Below are positions 62,651-64,000 of a DNA stretch of 64,000 nt, piece by piece (the first letter of the stretch is position 1; the number at the start of each line of letters is the position of its first letter). The position numbers and the translations under genes were made by a program. A model generated the notes under the pieces. That model saw only the letters and a list, made by a program, of their open reading frames with translations, was not told the origin of the DNA and searched no databases. This DNA comes from Sphingomonadaceae bacterium (GTDB lineage Bacteria > Pseudomonadota > Alphaproteobacteria > Sphingomonadales > Sphingomonadaceae), in assembly GCA_947451145.1 (NCBI GenBank), contig CANFXW010000006.1, positions 62,001 through 126,000 on the forward strand, in the 5' to 3' direction.

Positions 62651-63607
62651 TTACAGCTCGTCGGCTGCAGGTGGACTGTTGATCAGGGCGAGGATTTCCT
62701 CGTTGCTGAGCCGCTCGGTATTGGCGGACGACAGACCAACCTTGGGGTTGCTTTCAGACCGTTCGTTAAACGAGATCACATAGTGCAGAATACCGCCATA
62801 GGTGACTTCGCGGGTATAGGGCAGCTCAAGATCCCCGATGAGGAATTCGTCATCGCGCTCGCCCGGGCGGCCGGCGATCTGCTCCCAGCTTCCGCCCTTT
62901 GCCCCGATCCATTGCTCCAGGATATCGCGGATCAGCGCGGCCTTCATGTACCGCGAAAGAACCTTGCCGCGCAGCTCGTCGGCGTTGTCGATCGCGGTCA
63001 GCACCAGCTTTACCGCCTCATCGACCGAAAAGAAGAAGCGCCGCATGTCTGGCCCGGTCGTGCCGATCACGCCGGTTTCCTCGTGCATTCGTTTCCAGAT
63101 CGGCAAGACCGAGCCGGTTGACCAGGCGACATTGCCATAACGCACACAGACAAAACGTGTGTCGCTCTTGCCGTCGAGCGAACAGAACATGCGCTCCATC
63201 AGCGCCTTGGTCATGCCATAGGTGTTGCGCACCGGCGGCGCGGCCTTGTCGGTCGAGATGCCGATCACCGTGCCAATTCCGCGATCAAGGCAGGCGCGAG
63301 CCACATTGGCCGAACCGGTGACATTGACGTCAACGCATTCAAGCGGGAACTTTTCTGCAAGATCGACAAATTTGGTTGCCGCTGCATGGATGACAATGTC
63401 GGGCTTGGTTTCGATCAGGGCATCACGCACCGATTCCACGCTCGACACGTCAAGCGGAACAACCTGACAGCCGGTGAAACGCTGGGCGAGCTGGTTCTGC
63501 TTATTGTTGCGGGCACCGAGGAAAACCTCGTGAGTCCCCTTCATTGCCAGCCCCAGACGTTTGCCCAGGAAGCCCGTGCCGCCAGTTATGAGCACCCGTT
63601 TAAGCAT
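62651..63607 (-). CDS. NAD-dependent polysaccharide biosynthesis epimerase/dehydratase (SDR)
   Basis: A 318-residue SDR of the CapD/PseB/FnlA-like group. RVLITGGTGFLGKRLGLAM binds the cofactor, ISTDKAAPPVRNTYGMTKAL holds Asp-Lys and the catalytic Tyr-x3-Lys, and RYGNVAWSTGSVLPIWKRM followed by DMRRFFFSVDEAVKLV is typical for UDP-sugar 4,6-dehydratases and epimerases. I chose the ATG at 63607 (MLKRVLIT) since the frame upstream to 63661 lacks homology. It is the first gene of a three-gene minus-strand operon. Confidence 0.9.
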   Translation of the reverse strand: MLKRVLITGGTGFLGKRLGLAMKGTHEVFLGARNNKQNQLAQRFTGCQVVPLDVSSVESVRDALIETKPDIVIHAAATKFVDLAEKFPLECVDVNVTGSANVARACLDRGIGTVIGISTDKAAPPVRNTYGMTKALMERMFCSLDGKSDTRFVCVRYGNVAWSTGSVLPIWKRMHEETGVIGTTGPDMRRFFFSVDEAVKLVLTAIDNADELRGKVLSRYMKAALIRDILEQWIGAKGGSWEQIAGRPGERDDEFLIGDLELPYTREVTYGGILHYVISFNERSESNPKVGLSSANTERLSNEEILALINSPPAADEL

Positions 63608-63631
63608 ATGTCTGAAAACCCTGTCGTTTTT

Positions 63632-63763
63632 GAACCGGCGCCAAGCAATATAGGCTGCCAAAGAGCCACCTAATTAACGTCGCGCCCCGGAAGGGCAAGC
63701 GCTAAGGTTTGTCCCAGCCGGTTACTGGTTTGCAGATTGTGGAACCGGCGCCAAGGCTATAGG
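63632..63763. repeat. Direct repeat of GAACCGGCGCCAAG in the divergent promoter region
   Basis: GAACCGGCGCCAAG is found at 63632-63645 and 63742-63755, each followed by a TATAGG (63649-63654 and 63758-63763). The two copies lie 110 bases apart in the same orientation between the SDR gene and the EpsG-type gene. They may be promoter or regulator sites; the spacing does not match a standard -35/-10 pair. Confidence 0.5.
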
Positions 63764-63796
63764 GGATCACGCAAGGGAGGCTGCGGCGCGCGATCC

Positions 63797-64000
63797 ATGT
63801 TTGTTTACTGGCTGCTCTTTCTCCTGCCTGCGGTCATGGCCCTGGCCTATCCGGTACAGGACCGGCCGGGCAATCGCGGCCTTTCACAGGGGCTCGCCTT
63901 CGCGGCTTTCTTTGTGTTCTATGTCGCGGTTGGTGCCCTGCGCTATGAAACGGGCGGCGATTGGCAGACCTACGACGATACTTTCAACGATATCCGCACA
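63797..64000 (+). CDS. EpsG-family polysaccharide polymerase, 3' partial
   Basis: The first 68 residues of a membrane protein that runs past the window end. It opens with a hydrophobic span (MFVYWLLFLLPAVMALAYPV), then a second (LAFAAFFVFYVAVGA), followed by LRYETGGDWQTYDDTF. The RYxxGxDWxxY pattern is the mark of the EpsG/Wzy-like polymerase family. It would polymerise repeat units delivered by the flippase encoded upstream. Confidence 0.8.
   Translation, partial: MFVYWLLFLLPAVMALAYPVQDRPGNRGLSQGLAFAAFFVFYVAVGALRYETGGDWQTYDDTFNDIRT

Overview
The window looks like a chromosomal segment of an alphaproteobacterium of the order Sphingomonadales (Novosphingobium-like). The grounds are high G+C, a SUF operon with SufT and a short SufD, small DUF2093 and DUF1244 proteins, a very large TonB-dependent receptor with TPR, sulfotransferase and AspH neighbours, a class I PHA synthase with phasin, and a sphingan-type polysaccharide locus. 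Genus and species are inference only.

Layout. 1-5342: SUF iron-sulfur operon (sufB partial, an unrelated exported protein, sufC, sufD, sufS, sufT, sufA). 5339-13566: EF-hand-like protein, lipoprotein, adenosine kinase, cytochrome P450, divergent purD/xseA, DUF2093, M23 peptidase. 13957-20798: TonB receptor, TPR-sulfotransferase, sulfotransferase-like protein and AspH-type hydroxylase. 20855-27451: housekeeping genes (rpmB, tadA, RNase T2, nadC), a LytS/LytR-type two-component pair and a class II aldolase. 27508-31070: a four-gene operon of unknown role (DUF2334 deacetylase, membrane protein, DUF2141, GT4). 31182-33359: VOC protein, RNB ribonuclease, tRNA-Cys and tRNA-Thr.

33360-43861 is a more A+T-rich genomic island inserted at tRNA-Thr(CGT). 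It is bounded by a 41-bp perfect repeat of the tRNA 3' half, and no integrase is visible in it. It carries an FeS-type photolyase operon (with DUF2256, DCC/DUF393, VOC and PNPOx-like genes), a membrane cyclase homologue whose catalytic residues are altered, next to an MscS-type channel with a cNMP-like domain, a truncated MFS transporter, an exported amidohydrolase and a DUF4239 protein. A tRNA-Leu(CAG)-like gene with structural defects lies just beyond it.

44360-52604: crotonase, winged-helix regulator, aminotransferase, phaC and phasin (both with the same operator-like motif upstream), clpS, DUF1244 and pyruvate kinase. 52601-64000: polysaccharide locus with asnB, methyltransferase, UDP-xylose synthase, galE, GT4, Wzx-type flippase, FkbM methyltransferase, GT2, nucleotidyltransferase, SDR epimerase and the start of an EpsG-type polymerase.

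At least four families of long inverted repeats are scattered between genes. One copy of the family with the GTCATCCCCGCG core sits in frame inside sufC.
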